Program-made: the position numbers and the translations under genes
Shown: positions 25,057 to 34,102 of the stretch, piece by piece
How the letters are laid out: each line of letters starts with the position of its first letter
Numbering within the stretch: the stretch's first letter is position 1
DNA from: Dinoroseobacter sp965279125
GTDB taxonomy: Bacteria; Pseudomonadota; Alphaproteobacteria; Rhodobacterales; Rhodobacteraceae
Assembly: GCA_965279125.1 (NCBI GenBank)
Contig: CBDIHL010000039.1
Location: 1-64,000 of the forward strand
Length of the DNA stretch: 64,000 nucleotides
Reading direction: 5' to 3'
Notes under the pieces: model-generated
The model's database searches: none
Told to the model about the DNA's origin: nothing
The model's input: the letters and a program-made list of their open reading frames with translations, nothing else

Positions 25057-25896
25057 ATGGCTTTGCTCAGCTTCGAGAGAAAGTATCGCGTCCGTGGAGG
25101 GACGCTGATCGGCGGCGATCTGTTCGACTTCTGGGTGGGCCCTTTTTACGTGGGCTTTTTCGGGGTCACGACAGCCTTTTTCGCTGCTTTAGGAACAATC
25201 CTGATCTTCTGGGGGGCCGCCTTGCAGGGCGAGTTCAACCCTTGGCTGATCAATATCGCGCCACCTGACCTATCCTATGGCTTGGGGCTCGCCCCCTTGG
25301 CGGAAGGCGGCTTGTGGCAGGTGATCACGATTTGCGCGATCGGAGCCTTCGTCAGTTGGGCCCTGCGCGAGGTCGAGATTTGCCGCAAGCTGGGCATGGG
25401 CTATCACGTCCCCGTCGCCTTCAGCTTTGCGATCTTCGCTTATGTGACGCTGGTGGTCTTCCGCCCGCTGCTGCTTGGCGCTTGGGGTCATGGCTTCCCG
25501 TACGGGATCTTCAGCCACCTCGATTGGGTCAGCAACACCGGCTACGCCTACCTGCACTTTCACTACAACCCGGCCCATATGATCGCGGTCACGTTCTTCT
25601 TCACGACCACCTTCGCCCTTGCCCTGCACGGCGCGCTGGTTCTGTCGGCTGCGAACCCTGAAAAGGGCGAGGAGATGAAGACCCCCGATCACGAGGACAC
25701 CTTCTTCCGGGATTTCATCGGCTATTCGGTTGGTACCTTGGGCATCCACCGTGTGGGTCTGCTTCTGGCGCTGAACGCGGGTTTCTGGAGTGCGATCTGT
25801 ATCATCATCTCCGGCCCGGTTTGGACCAAAGGCTGGCCCGAATGGTGGAACTGGTGGCTCGACCTGCCGATCTGGCCAAGCCAAGTGGGGTTATAA
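25057..25896 (+). CDS. pufL: Photosynthetic reaction centre L subunit
   Basis: Membrane subunit of the type-II reaction centre binding bacteriochlorophyll, bacteriopheophytin and QA-side cofactors. 279 residues with five membrane helices. It begins MALLSFERKYRVRGGTLIGG. The histidine-rich region AYLHFHYNPAHMIAVTFFF and the late FFRDFIGYSVGTLGIHR, which carries non-heme iron and QB ligands, are conserved. I use ATG 25057 rather than an in-frame ATG five codons earlier because it matches the family start and follows CGGAG. Confidence 0.98.
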   Translation: MALLSFERKYRVRGGTLIGGDLFDFWVGPFYVGFFGVTTAFFAALGTILIFWGAALQGEFNPWLINIAPPDLSYGLGLAPLAEGGLWQVITICAIGAFVSWALREVEICRKLGMGYHVPVAFSFAIFAYVTLVVFRPLLLGAWGHGFPYGIFSHLDWVSNTGYAYLHFHYNPAHMIAVTFFFTTTFALALHGALVLSAANPEKGEEMKTPDHEDTFFRDFIGYSVGTLGIHRVGLLLALNAGFWSAICIIISGPVWTKGWPEWWNWWLDLPIWPSQVGL

Positions 25897-25899
25897 GTC

Positions 25900-26865
25900 A
25901 TGCCTGAGTATCAAAACATCTTCACGCAAGTGCAGGTTCAAGGTGCGCCCGAAATGGGCCTCGTCACCGAAGAATCAAAGACCGAGCGGACCAAATCCGC
26001 GACGTTCAGCACGCTTGTCGGTTGGTTCGGCAACGCCCAGCTTGGCCCCATCTATCTGGGCCTCTGGGGGATTGTGTCGCTGGCAACGGGGGCGTTGTGG
26101 TTCACGATCGTGGGCTTCAACATGCTTAGCCAGGTCGGCTTCAGCATTCCCGAGTTCATCCGGCAGCTGTTCTGGCTGGCGCTCGAGCCGCCATCGCCTG
26201 AATACGGGCTGCGCATGCCGCCCCTGAACGATGGGGGTTGGTTCATTATCGCCAGCTTCTTCCTGCTGATTGCTGTGATCACATGGTGGATCCGCACCTA
26301 CCAGCTGGCCGCGCAGCACAAGATGGGCAAGCACGTCGCTTGGGCCTTCGCCGCTGCGATCTGGTTGTTCCTGGTGTTGGGTCTGTTCCGTCCGGTCCTT
26401 ATGGGATCGTGGAGTGAGGCTGTGCCTTACGGCATCTTCCCGCACCTTGACTGGACCACGGCGTTCTCCATTCGCTACGGCAACCTCTATTACAACCCGT
26501 TCCACGCCCTTAGCATCGTGTTCCTCTATGGCTCGGTCCTGCTGTTTGCGATGCACGCGGCCACGATCCTTGCAGTCACCCGCTTTGGCGGCGACCGCGA
26601 GCTGGAGCAGATCGCCGACCGAGGCACCGCCTCCGAGCGTGCGGCATTGTTCTGGCGCTGGACCATGGGCTTTAACGCCACGATGGAAGGTATTCACCGC
26701 TGGGCATGGTGGTTTGCCGTGCTGACCCCGATCACGGGCGGCATTGGGATCCTGCTGACCGGCACGGTCGTGGACAACTGGTTCATCTGGGCGGTCGAGC
26801 ACCATTTCGCCCCAGAATACACGCAACCCTATGGCTATGACGCCTACAGCGCAGGGGGGAACTGA
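25900..26865 (+). CDS. pufM: Photosynthetic reaction centre M subunit
   Basis: Pairs with PufL to hold the special pair and quinones. 321 residues, five helices. It begins PEYQNIFTQVQVQG; conserved stretches include GNAQLGPIYLGLWG, PYGIFPHLDWT, NPFHALSIVFLYGS and ATMEGIHRWAWWFAVL with iron/quinone-site histidines. A C-terminal extension (HHFAPEYTQPYGYDAYSAGGN) reaches the periplasmic side. It starts three bases after pufL. Confidence 0.98.
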   Translation: MPEYQNIFTQVQVQGAPEMGLVTEESKTERTKSATFSTLVGWFGNAQLGPIYLGLWGIVSLATGALWFTIVGFNMLSQVGFSIPEFIRQLFWLALEPPSPEYGLRMPPLNDGGWFIIASFFLLIAVITWWIRTYQLAAQHKMGKHVAWAFAAAIWLFLVLGLFRPVLMGSWSEAVPYGIFPHLDWTTAFSIRYGNLYYNPFHALSIVFLYGSVLLFAMHAATILAVTRFGGDRELEQIADRGTASERAALFWRWTMGFNATMEGIHRWAWWFAVLTPITGGIGILLTGTVVDNWFIWAVEHHFAPEYTQPYGYDAYSAGGN

Positions 26866-26868
26866 TCC

Positions 26869-27993
26869 ATGTGGCCTAAGTGGTTTGATAAATGGAACGA
26901 CGATAACCCGACCAACATCTATGGTCCGGCTATCATCATCGGAGCTGTCGGAGGCGCGGTCTTTGTCGCGGCTCTGGCGATCACCTGGGGCAACCCTGTG
27001 GCAACGCAAAGCATCCAGACCGGTCCTGCCGGTACGGGTATGAAAGTGGCGGAGTTCGTTTCCGAGCTTGAAGCGGGCGATCCAACAATCGCGGATTACT
27101 ATACCGACGAGCCGTGGATCCCCGAAGAGGGCGATCAACTGGCCAAGGATGTGTACGAGAACGTGCAAATCTTGGGCGAGCTGACTGATGCCAACTTCAA
27201 CCGTCTGATGAACGCGATGACCCTCTGGGTCGCGCCGGATCAGGGCTGTGCGTATTGCCACGCTGGTGCGGATGAAGGCGACTATGCGTCTGACGATCTT
27301 TACACAAAGGTTGTCGCCCGTCGCATGATCGAGATGACCCAGACCATCAACTATGATTGGGAAGGTCACGTCCAAGCCAATGGCGAGGTCGGTGTGAACT
27401 GCTATACGTGTCACCGGGGTCTTAATGTGCCCAGCGACATCTGGTTTCGCATCGCCCCTGTCACCGAAGGCACGGCCGGTTGGTCTGCGGTCCAGAACCG
27501 CGCGACCTCGCAGTCGCAATTCACCTCGCTGCCGTCCGATGCGCTTGAGAGCTACCTGCTCGATGCCCAGCGGATCAGCGTGCATGACTTGGAAAGCCGC
27601 GTTCAGCACGAACCGGGCGATCCAACTTGGCAGGATACCGAGCGGACGTTCAGCTTGATGAACTACTTCTCGAACTCGCTGGGTGTGAACTGTGTGTTCT
27701 GTCACAACAGCCGGGCCTTCTACGACCCTGCGCAAGTGACGCCGCAATGGTCCACCGCAAGCCTTGGCATCCTGATGGTGCAGGACATCAACACCCTCTA
27801 CCTAGAGCCGCTTGCGGGTGAATACCCCGAGCACCGTCTTGGTCCGGTCTATGCAGATGCGCCCAAAGCCGCCTGCGCGACTTGCCACAAGGGCTATCAG
27901 CAGCCGATGCTTGGCCTGAACGCCATTGGCGACTGGCCGGAATTGGCGGGACCTGATGCACCGGTCTACGACGCCGCCGAGGTATCGAACTAA
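26869..27993 (+). CDS. pufC: Reaction-centre tetraheme cytochrome c subunit
   Basis: Periplasmic electron donor to the oxidised special pair. 374 residues. A single N-terminal membrane anchor (AIIIGAVGGAVFVAALAITW) has no lipobox cysteine. Four heme-binding motifs are present: CAYCH at residue 127, CYTCH at 178, CVFCH at 275 and CATCH at 336. PufC in place of PufX is the arrangement of Roseobacter-type puf operons. It is the last puf gene and is followed by a terminator. Confidence 0.98.
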   Translation: MWPKWFDKWNDDNPTNIYGPAIIIGAVGGAVFVAALAITWGNPVATQSIQTGPAGTGMKVAEFVSELEAGDPTIADYYTDEPWIPEEGDQLAKDVYENVQILGELTDANFNRLMNAMTLWVAPDQGCAYCHAGADEGDYASDDLYTKVVARRMIEMTQTINYDWEGHVQANGEVGVNCYTCHRGLNVPSDIWFRIAPVTEGTAGWSAVQNRATSQSQFTSLPSDALESYLLDAQRISVHDLESRVQHEPGDPTWQDTERTFSLMNYFSNSLGVNCVFCHNSRAFYDPAQVTPQWSTASLGILMVQDINTLYLEPLAGEYPEHRLGPVYADAPKAACATCHKGYQQPMLGLNAIGDWPELAGPDAPVYDAAEVSN

Positions 27994-28005
27994 CACGACA
28001 ATTGG

Positions 28006-28040
28006 TGCGGGCCGCTTGAGAGAGTGGCCCGCATTTCGTT
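28006..28040 (+). terminator. Terminator at the end of the puf operon
   Basis: TGCGGGCC/GGCCCGCA, an 8-bp G+C-rich stem with a 12-base loop, followed by a T-rich tract (TTTCGTTT), 13 bases after the pufC stop. Confidence 0.8.
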
Positions 28041-28074
28041 TCCGCCGTCAGACAGTGGAAACTTGACGGAGGAG
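28038..28074 (+). promoter_or_regulatory. Overlapping alternative hairpins at the dxs ribosome site
   Basis: GTTTCC (28038-28043) can pair with GGAAAC (28057-28062), and CCGTCA (28045-28050) with TGACGG (28064-28069). The two stems interleave and cannot both form simply. The second contains the first two bases of the GGAGG ribosome site at 28068-28072. This would allow translational control of dxs; it is structural inference only. Confidence 0.4.
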
Positions 28075-28085
28075 AACGAACGACC

Positions 28086-30023
28086 ATGGCAAATGATGTA
28101 ATTTTGTCCGACCGCCCCGTGACCCCAACTCTGGACCGCGTGGCCGCCCCCAATGATCTGAAACAACTGACCGATGCCGAGCTGGCGACGCTCGCCGACG
28201 AGCTGCGCGCCGAGACGATCAGCGCCGTGTCCGTCACCGGCGGGCATCTCGGGTCCAGCCTTGGTGTGGTCGAGCTGACCACCGCGATCCATGCGGTGTT
28301 CAACACGCCTTTCGACAAGCTCGTCTGGGATGTGGGCCACCAATGCTATCCGCACAAGATCCTGACCGAGCGTCGCGATCGTATCCGCACCTTGCGCCAG
28401 AAGGGCGGCTTGTCCGGTTTTACCAAGCGCAGCGAGAGCGAATTTGATCCGTTCGGGGCTGCACACAGCTCCACCTCCATCTCCGCCGCTTTGGGCTTTG
28501 CCTCCGCGCGCGATCTGGGCGGCGCGACGGGTGATGCAATTGCCGTGATTGGCGATGGATCCATCAGCGCCGGCATGGCCTATGAGGCGATGAACAATGC
28601 AGGCAGCGAGGGGCGCCGCCTGTTCGTGATCCTGAATGACAACGAGATGAGCATCGCGCCCCCGGTTGGGGCCATGTCGTCGTATCTGTCCAATCTCAGC
28701 CGCACCGGTCCGCTGCATGCTTTGAAAGAGGTTGCCGAGGGAATCGAGAGTGCGCTGCCGACACCGCTGCGCGAAGGCGCGCGCCGGGCGAAGTCACTGG
28801 TTACGGGCCAAGGCGGAAGCTCGACCCTGTTCGAGGAGCTTGGCTTCACCTATGTCGGCCCCGTCAACGGCCACGATATGGAACAGCTGCTGCATGTGCT
28901 GCGCGCCACGCGTGCCAAGGCGACCGGTCCGGTGCTGATCCATGTGTGTACGGTGAAGGGCAAAGGCTATTCGCCTGCCGAGCTGTCCGATGATTGCTAC
29001 CACGGTGTTGCGAAATTCGATGTGGCGACTGGCAAACAGGCGAAAAGCGCGCCGAATGCCCCCGCCTATACCAAGGTGTTTGGCGAAACGCTGACCAAGG
29101 AAGCCGAGCGCGACAGTCGTGTTTGTTCGGTCACCGCCGCGATGCCGGGGGGCACGGGTTTGAACGTCATGGCCAAGCGCTTTCCCGGTCGCGTCTTCGA
29201 TGTGGGCATTGCCGAGCAGCACGCCGTGACCTTTGCGGCGGGTCTTGCCGCAGGTGGGATGAAGCCGTTCGTGGCGATCTATTCCAGCTTTCTGCAACGC
29301 GGGTATGACCAGATCGTGCATGATGTTGCGCTCCAAAACCTACCCGTGCGCTTCGCGATTGATCGCGCCGGGCTTGTGGGCGCCGATGGTGCGACCCACG
29401 CGGGTGCGTTTGATGTCAGCTTTCTTGCGACCTTGCCGAATATGACGGTGATGGCCGCGGCTGACGAGGCTGAGCTCGTGCATATGGTGGCGACTGCGAC
29501 CGCGCATGACAGCGGCCCGATTGCGTTCCGCTATCCCCGTGGTGAAGGCGTCGGCGTCGAGATGCCCGAGCGTGGCGAGGTGCTGGAGATCGGCAAAGGT
29601 CGGATCGTGCGTGAAGGCGCGCGGGTGGCGATCTTGTCCTTCGGCGCACATCTCAGCGAATGCCTGAAAGCTGCCGAGGATCTTGAGGCGCGCGGGATTT
29701 CCCCGACAGTGGCCGATGCGCGGTTTGCCAAGCCGCTCGATACCGATCTGATCGCGGATCTCGTGGCAAACCATGAGGCCGTGATCACGGTCGAGCAGGG
29801 TTGCGAAGGCGGCTTTGGCGGGATGGTGCTGCACTGGTTGGCAAAGACCGGACGCCTTGATGGCGGTGTTGCCATCCGCACGATGACGTTGCCAGATCGG
29901 TTCATCGACCAAGCCTCGCCCGCGGATATGTACGCCGATGCAGGTCTGACGGCCGAAGAAATCGCGAAGACCGCGCTAGAGGTTCTGGGGGTCGAGACGG
30001 CCCTGATTAGCACCAGCGCCTGA
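28086..30023 (+). CDS. dxs: 1-deoxy-D-xylulose-5-phosphate synthase
   Basis: Thiamine-diphosphate enzyme condensing pyruvate and glyceraldehyde-3-phosphate, the entry step of the non-mevalonate isoprenoid pathway. 645 residues. Transketolase-type motifs: HLGSSLGVVELT near the N-terminus, thiamine-binding AVIGDGSISAGMAYEAMNNA (GDGS...N), and the C-terminal VGIAEQHAVTFAAG and RAGLVGADGATHAG. The puf terminator lies between pufC and dxs, so it may be partly independent of puf. Its place in the cluster supplies isoprenoid for carotenoids and phytyl tails. Confidence 0.97.
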   Translation: MANDVILSDRPVTPTLDRVAAPNDLKQLTDAELATLADELRAETISAVSVTGGHLGSSLGVVELTTAIHAVFNTPFDKLVWDVGHQCYPHKILTERRDRIRTLRQKGGLSGFTKRSESEFDPFGAAHSSTSISAALGFASARDLGGATGDAIAVIGDGSISAGMAYEAMNNAGSEGRRLFVILNDNEMSIAPPVGAMSSYLSNLSRTGPLHALKEVAEGIESALPTPLREGARRAKSLVTGQGGSSTLFEELGFTYVGPVNGHDMEQLLHVLRATRAKATGPVLIHVCTVKGKGYSPAELSDDCYHGVAKFDVATGKQAKSAPNAPAYTKVFGETLTKEAERDSRVCSVTAAMPGGTGLNVMAKRFPGRVFDVGIAEQHAVTFAAGLAAGGMKPFVAIYSSFLQRGYDQIVHDVALQNLPVRFAIDRAGLVGADGATHAGAFDVSFLATLPNMTVMAAADEAELVHMVATATAHDSGPIAFRYPRGEGVGVEMPERGEVLEIGKGRIVREGARVAILSFGAHLSECLKAAEDLEARGISPTVADARFAKPLDTDLIADLVANHEAVITVEQGCEGGFGGMVLHWLAKTGRLDGGVAIRTMTLPDRFIDQASPADMYADAGLTAEEIAKTALEVLGVETALISTSA

Positions 30024-30024
30024 A

Positions 30025-30060
30025 CGAAAAAGGCCCCCAAAATCCGGGGGCCTTCTTTTC
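30025..30060. terminator. Bidirectional terminator between dxs and idi
   Basis: GGCCCCC/GGGGGCC with loop AAAATCC, extended by AA/TT pairs. T-rich sequence follows on the plus strand and an A-rich tract (GAAAAA) precedes it, so it can end both convergent transcripts. Confidence 0.9.
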
Positions 30061-30062
30061 GT

Positions 30063-30617
30063 CTAGACTTTCACCTGAGATGCGAAGATCCGGCTTCGAT
30101 GCTCGCTGAGGTATATCCTCAGCCACGGCGTATACTGCGCTGGATGCCGCGCGACCTCGGCGCATAGATCGTAGAAATCGACCCATTTATAGGCTTCCAC
30201 CTCGTCCGGGTTCGGCGCGATCTTGAGGCTGGAATCAGCGTGGGCGAGGAACATTTCCACCACCTCATGCTCGATCAGGCCATCGCCCACATCGGCGCGG
30301 TATTCGATCGTGTCGCGATGGGCGGGGAACAGGCCTTTGATACCAAGCTCTTCATCCAAGCGCCGCACCGCGCAATCGGCGTCCGACTCGTCCCAACGCG
30401 GATGGGTGCAGCAGGTATTCGCCCACAGACCCGGCGTGTGGTACTTCGACAGCGCCCGCTGCTGGATCAGCACCTTGTTGCCATCAAGCACGAATACCGA
30501 GACCGCTTTGTGCTTGAGGCCGCGTTGATGCACCTCAAGCTTCTCGACGGGCACCAGTTCGCCATCGACCCAAGCGGGCACCATTTCCGAGAGCGTATTC
30601 ATCAGCGTATCAGGCAT
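30063..30617 (-). CDS. idi: Isopentenyl-diphosphate delta-isomerase (type I)
   Basis: Interconverts isopentenyl and dimethylallyl diphosphate. 184 residues, Nudix fold. Active-site cysteine and metal histidines lie in WANTCCTHPRWDE; the Nudix helix is represented by CAVRRLDEELGI, and HEVVEMFLAH is the late strand. The start codon overlaps the bchP stop, so idi is the last gene of the bchG-carrier-bchP-idi operon. Confidence 0.95.
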   Translation of the reverse strand: MPDTLMNTLSEMVPAWVDGELVPVEKLEVHQRGLKHKAVSVFVLDGNKVLIQQRALSKYHTPGLWANTCCTHPRWDESDADCAVRRLDEELGIKGLFPAHRDTIEYRADVGDGLIEHEVVEMFLAHADSSLKIAPNPDEVEAYKWVDFYDLCAEVARHPAQYTPWLRIYLSEHRSRIFASQVKV

Positions 30618-31810
30618 TACGTGCGCACCGGCGAGATCAGGCCCGACAAGTGGGCCAGGTTCTTGATGCCGATCTTGATATGCGCAAGGGGCCGCGCGTG
30701 GACGAGTTCTTTGTTCATATAGGCCTCAAACGTCAGCTTTTGGACGTCTACGTCGTGGCACAGGCTGACGAAGCGTTCGCGCCGTTCATCGGACTTGTAA
30801 TAGGCGTCCTGCATCGCGCCGAGGATGCGAAAAACTGCCCCATGGGATTTGAGGAAGCGTTTGCGCGCCAGTTTCAGGTCTTTGACCTTGCCGGATTTCA
30901 GGCAAGCTAGGGCGGCAAAGCCCGCCTCGCGACCGCCTTGCATGGCATAGTAAATCCCCTCGCCGGAGCTTGGCGCAACGACACCCGCCGCATCACCAGC
31001 CAGCACCACATCGCGGCCATTGTCCCAACGGTCGAGCGGCTTCAGCGGGATCGGAGCGCCTTCCTTGCGGATGGTCTCGCATTCGGTCAGGCCCGCGCTT
31101 TCGCGCAGCATTCGCGTGGCTTCCTTAAGGTCGGTGCCATCAACGCCCGTGCCCATCCCGACGCTGGCATGTTTGCCGTGCGGGAAGACCCAGCCGTAGA
31201 AATCGGGCGAGATCACGCCATCGTAAATCACGTCGCAGCGCTTGGGATCATAGAGCGCGGCACCGGGCGAGCCGGGCTCGGGCGCGGCGATGATCTCGTG
31301 ATAGGCGATCACGTAAGGAATCTTGTCGCCGCCGGGCACCTCTTGCTTGGCAAGGTTGGACCGCGCACCATCCGCGCCGATGATCAGCTTGGTGGTCAGG
31401 CGAACCTCTTCCTTGGTGGCCTTGTCGCGGTAAACAACGTGGCTGCCATGCTCGTCCCGCTCAATCCGAAGGTAGGTCCCGGTGTGCCGCTCGGCACCCG
31501 CATCAGCGGCCCGAACGCGCAGGAATTCGTCGAAATCCTCGCGATCGACCATGCCGACAAATCCGCCCTCGATGGGGATGTCCACCGCACGTTGCGTGGG
31601 CGACACCATGCGGGCGGTGTTGATCTTGGCGACGACCATGTGATCGGGAATGTCGAAATCCTGGATCGCACGGGGCGGGATCGCCCCCCCGCAAGGCTTG
31701 ATCCGGCCTGCGCGGTCGATCATGGCGACCTTCTTGCCCTCAAGAGCGATATCCATCGCGGCTGTGGCACCCGAAGGCCCTCCGCCGACAACAACTACAT
31801 CATAGGTCAT
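30617..31810 (-). CDS. bchP: Geranylgeranyl bacteriochlorophyll reductase
   Basis: Flavoprotein that reduces the geranylgeranyl tail to phytyl after or before esterification. 397 residues. N-terminal FAD motif VVVGGGPSGATAAMDIALEG, then RAGRIKPCGGAIPP, and the second FAD contact DVVLAGDAAGVVAPSSGEGI. It lies four bases downstream of the PucC-family gene and overlaps idi. Confidence 0.97.
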   Translation of the reverse strand: MTYDVVVVGGGPSGATAAMDIALEGKKVAMIDRAGRIKPCGGAIPPRAIQDFDIPDHMVVAKINTARMVSPTQRAVDIPIEGGFVGMVDREDFDEFLRVRAADAGAERHTGTYLRIERDEHGSHVVYRDKATKEEVRLTTKLIIGADGARSNLAKQEVPGGDKIPYVIAYHEIIAAPEPGSPGAALYDPKRCDVIYDGVISPDFYGWVFPHGKHASVGMGTGVDGTDLKEATRMLRESAGLTECETIRKEGAPIPLKPLDRWDNGRDVVLAGDAAGVVAPSSGEGIYYAMQGGREAGFAALACLKSGKVKDLKLARKRFLKSHGAVFRILGAMQDAYYKSDERRERFVSLCHDVDVQKLTFEAYMNKELVHARPLAHIKIGIKNLAHLSGLISPVRT

Positions 31811-31814
31811 GGTG

Positions 31815-33110
31815 TTACTCCCCTGGGACCAGCGCCGCGCCGGACGGCTGGCTTGTGCGACGACCCTCGATCACCTTGAAGGCGATGAACGCCGACAAGA
31901 CGAACAGACCCGCCTCGAATAGAAAAACTGTGCCGAAAGCTGTGGCGTCATCCACAAGCACCCGGCGGAAAATATCGGCAGCGGCGGCCCCGGTGAGGCC
32001 TCCGAACCCGGCGGCAATCGCTTGCGCAGCACCCCAAAGACCCATGCGCGTGCCTTCACGGGCCTCGCGACCCTCGCCCGCGAGCTGCATCATCGACCCG
32101 ATGGCAGCGACCGCGAACACACCGTTCATATAGCCGAGCGCGATGACCGCAGGCACCAAAGGCGCGCCGGGGCCGATCTGGCCGAGCATGGCGATGGCGA
32201 CGAGGGCGACGGCAGAGCCGAGACACCCGCCCATGACCCAATGCTTGAGCGCGCCGATCTTGAAGCCGGTGGCGCAAATCCCGACGGTGACCATCCCAAG
32301 GAACACACCGCCGTTTTGCGCACCGGAAAGCGAGGTGCTTTGACCGGGCGTGAAGGCGAAGACGAGGCCTGCGTAAGGCTCGAGTATAAGCTCCTGCATG
32401 AAATAGGCGGTCATCGACAGGAACACGAAGAGGGTAAAGTTGCGCGCTTTCCGCTCCGCCCAGATCTCGCGCAAGCCATGGCGGAAGCTGGCGGCTTGCT
32501 CGTCGGGGGCGGAAACGGTGATCGTCCGCTCGATGCCCCAGATCGCGAGGGTCGTCAGAGCAACGGCGCTGACGCAGACGATGCCGACCAGTTGCAGCAG
32601 AAGCGCAGGCGTATAGGGGTCGAGCAGGCTGCCAACGATCCCGGCGGTCAGGGCGATCCCGAGGATCATCATCAGCCACGTGATCGTGGCGGCAGCGGCG
32701 CGCCTGTCAGGATGGGTCGCGGTGGCCAGAAGCGCCAGAAGAGAAGTGCCAGACGCGCCAACACCGACGCCGATCATGGCATAGGCGAGGATCGAGAGGC
32801 TGAGGCCAAGCGCAAAGCTCGTCTCCAGCAGCACGACGCCAAGTGAGGCGAGGAATCCGCCGCCTGCGAGAATGGCCATGCCGCCGATGATCCAGCGGGT
32901 GCGTTTGCCACCGGTATCGCTTTTGTAACCCCATTGAGGGCGTGTCATCTGGATCCCGTAATGCAGGGCGACCAGAAGGCCGGGCAGGACGGCGGGCAAG
33001 GCAAATTCGACAACCATCAGACGGTTCAGCGTTGAGGTCGTCAGCACCACAATCGCGCCCAGACACATCTGGACGAGACCGAAGCGGGTGATGGAAAGCC
33101 AGCTCAGCAT
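31815..33110 (-). CDS. PucC-family MFS protein (bacteriochlorophyll delivery type)
   Basis: A 431-residue, twelve-helix member of the PucC/LhaA branch of the major facilitator superfamily, in the bchG-bchP position where Rhodobacter has ORF428. Seen: helix 1 LGAIVVLTTSTLNRLMVVE, the loop GYKSDTGGKRTRWIIGG (MFS motif A-like), and GLWGAAQAIAAGFGGLTGAA near the end. Relatives aid assembly of light-harvesting complexes, probably by handling bacteriochlorophyll or apoproteins. The start overlaps the bchG stop. It is distinct from lhaA at 45.7 kb. Confidence 0.88.
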   Translation of the reverse strand: MLSWLSITRFGLVQMCLGAIVVLTTSTLNRLMVVEFALPAVLPGLLVALHYGIQMTRPQWGYKSDTGGKRTRWIIGGMAILAGGGFLASLGVVLLETSFALGLSLSILAYAMIGVGVGASGTSLLALLATATHPDRRAAAATITWLMMILGIALTAGIVGSLLDPYTPALLLQLVGIVCVSAVALTTLAIWGIERTITVSAPDEQAASFRHGLREIWAERKARNFTLFVFLSMTAYFMQELILEPYAGLVFAFTPGQSTSLSGAQNGGVFLGMVTVGICATGFKIGALKHWVMGGCLGSAVALVAIAMLGQIGPGAPLVPAVIALGYMNGVFAVAAIGSMMQLAGEGREAREGTRMGLWGAAQAIAAGFGGLTGAAAADIFRRVLVDDATAFGTVFLFEAGLFVLSAFIAFKVIEGRRTSQPSGAALVPGE

Positions 33111-34009
33111 TACGCCATCCCTCCGATCGCGAAGGCGGTGACCATCATGCCGGACACGTAGAAGAGGACCCCGGTGCCATTATACCAAGGCGCTTTGCCT
33201 TTGGGGTCTTTCAGCATTTCCGACATCGCCCAGAATTGCAGGACCAGCAGGCCAGTAATAACGAGGGCGCGGTCTTGCAGGCCCCATGAGAACAGCAGCG
33301 CTATGACTGCGACTTGCGGCACCGCCATGACCCAGCAGGCGAGCTTTGCAGCGCGCTCGGGGCCGAGGGTGACGGGAAGGGAGTTCACGCCCATCTGGCG
33401 ATCTCCCTCTAGTGCTTTGAAATCATTCAGCGTCATGATGCCATGCGCGCCGAGTGTATAAAGCGTGGCGACGGCGACAATCTCCCACCGGGGGAAGGCG
33501 ACCAGCATGACGGCGGCGCCGGTGAACCAAGGCAGGCCCTCATAGCACAGGCCCACAAGGCCCGGGCCCCACCAGCCGGATTTCTTTAAACGAAACGGCT
33601 CCACCGAGTAGATCCATGCGCAGGCGACGGCGACCAAGGTGGCGATGAAGCCCCACAGACCAAGGAATGCGCCGACGATGACCGACAGGACGGACATCGC
33701 GATGGCGATATAGAGGCCCCATTTGCCGGGGATGCGCCCCGACGGAATTGGGCGGTTCGGTTCGTTGATCGCGTCCACATGGCGGTCACACCAATCGTTG
33801 GCGGCCTGGGACATGCCACAGACGATGGGACCTGCCAGCAGGACGCCCAACACGAGCGGCCCCCAGTTTTCGGCCAAGGGCACACCGGACGAGACAACGC
33901 CGCAGGCATAGGCCCACATCGGCGGAAACCAGGTCACAGGTTTGATCAGTTGCAGGGCGGCGGCTGGGTCTGGCAGCGTCCGGTCCTGTAATTCAGTCGT
34001 TACAGTCAT
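33110..34009 (-). CDS. bchG: Bacteriochlorophyll synthase (prenyltransferase)
   Basis: UbiA-family membrane prenyltransferase that esterifies bacteriochlorophyllide a with geranylgeranyl diphosphate. 299 residues, about nine helices. Aspartate-rich motifs are ANDWCDRHVDAINEPNRPIPSG split over loop 1 and the later LNDFKALEGDRQMG. A conserved entry is LIKPVTWFPPMWAYACG. The ATG lies directly beside a PpsR operator and a second operator overlaps the first codons. Confidence 0.97.
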   Translation of the reverse strand: MTVTTELQDRTLPDPAAALQLIKPVTWFPPMWAYACGVVSSGVPLAENWGPLVLGVLLAGPIVCGMSQAANDWCDRHVDAINEPNRPIPSGRIPGKWGLYIAIAMSVLSVIVGAFLGLWGFIATLVAVACAWIYSVEPFRLKKSGWWGPGLVGLCYEGLPWFTGAAVMLVAFPRWEIVAVATLYTLGAHGIMTLNDFKALEGDRQMGVNSLPVTLGPERAAKLACWVMAVPQVAVIALLFSWGLQDRALVITGLLVLQFWAMSEMLKDPKGKAPWYNGTGVLFYVSGMMVTAFAIGGMA

Positions 34010-34028
34010 GTGTCAATTAAACCTGACA
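33987..34028 (-). promoter_or_regulatory. Two PpsR/CrtJ operators at the bchG start
   Basis: TGT-N12-ACA at 34011-34028, two bases upstream of the bchG ATG, and a second at 33987-34004 inside its first codons, 24 bases apart. A TTGACA on the minus strand (34016-34011) within the first site is too close to the start for an ordinary leader; a promoter further upstream or a different start codon is possible. Confidence 0.7.
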
Positions 34029-34102
34029 CATCGAGTCGGATCAAGAGAATAAAACGCCTGCGACATGCCGTGCAAAAAAACTTTTGCGACGATGTCGATT
34101 GA

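Noticed and set aside
25975..27747. A 590-codon open frame on the minus strand opposite pufM and pufC
   Set aside because: It mirrors two certain genes in a G+C-rich genome, has no ribosome site and its translation is low-complexity Arg/His-rich with no domain.
26863..28005. Possible pufX after pufM or pufC
   Set aside because: pufC follows pufM directly and only a terminator follows pufC; no small membrane protein frame is present.
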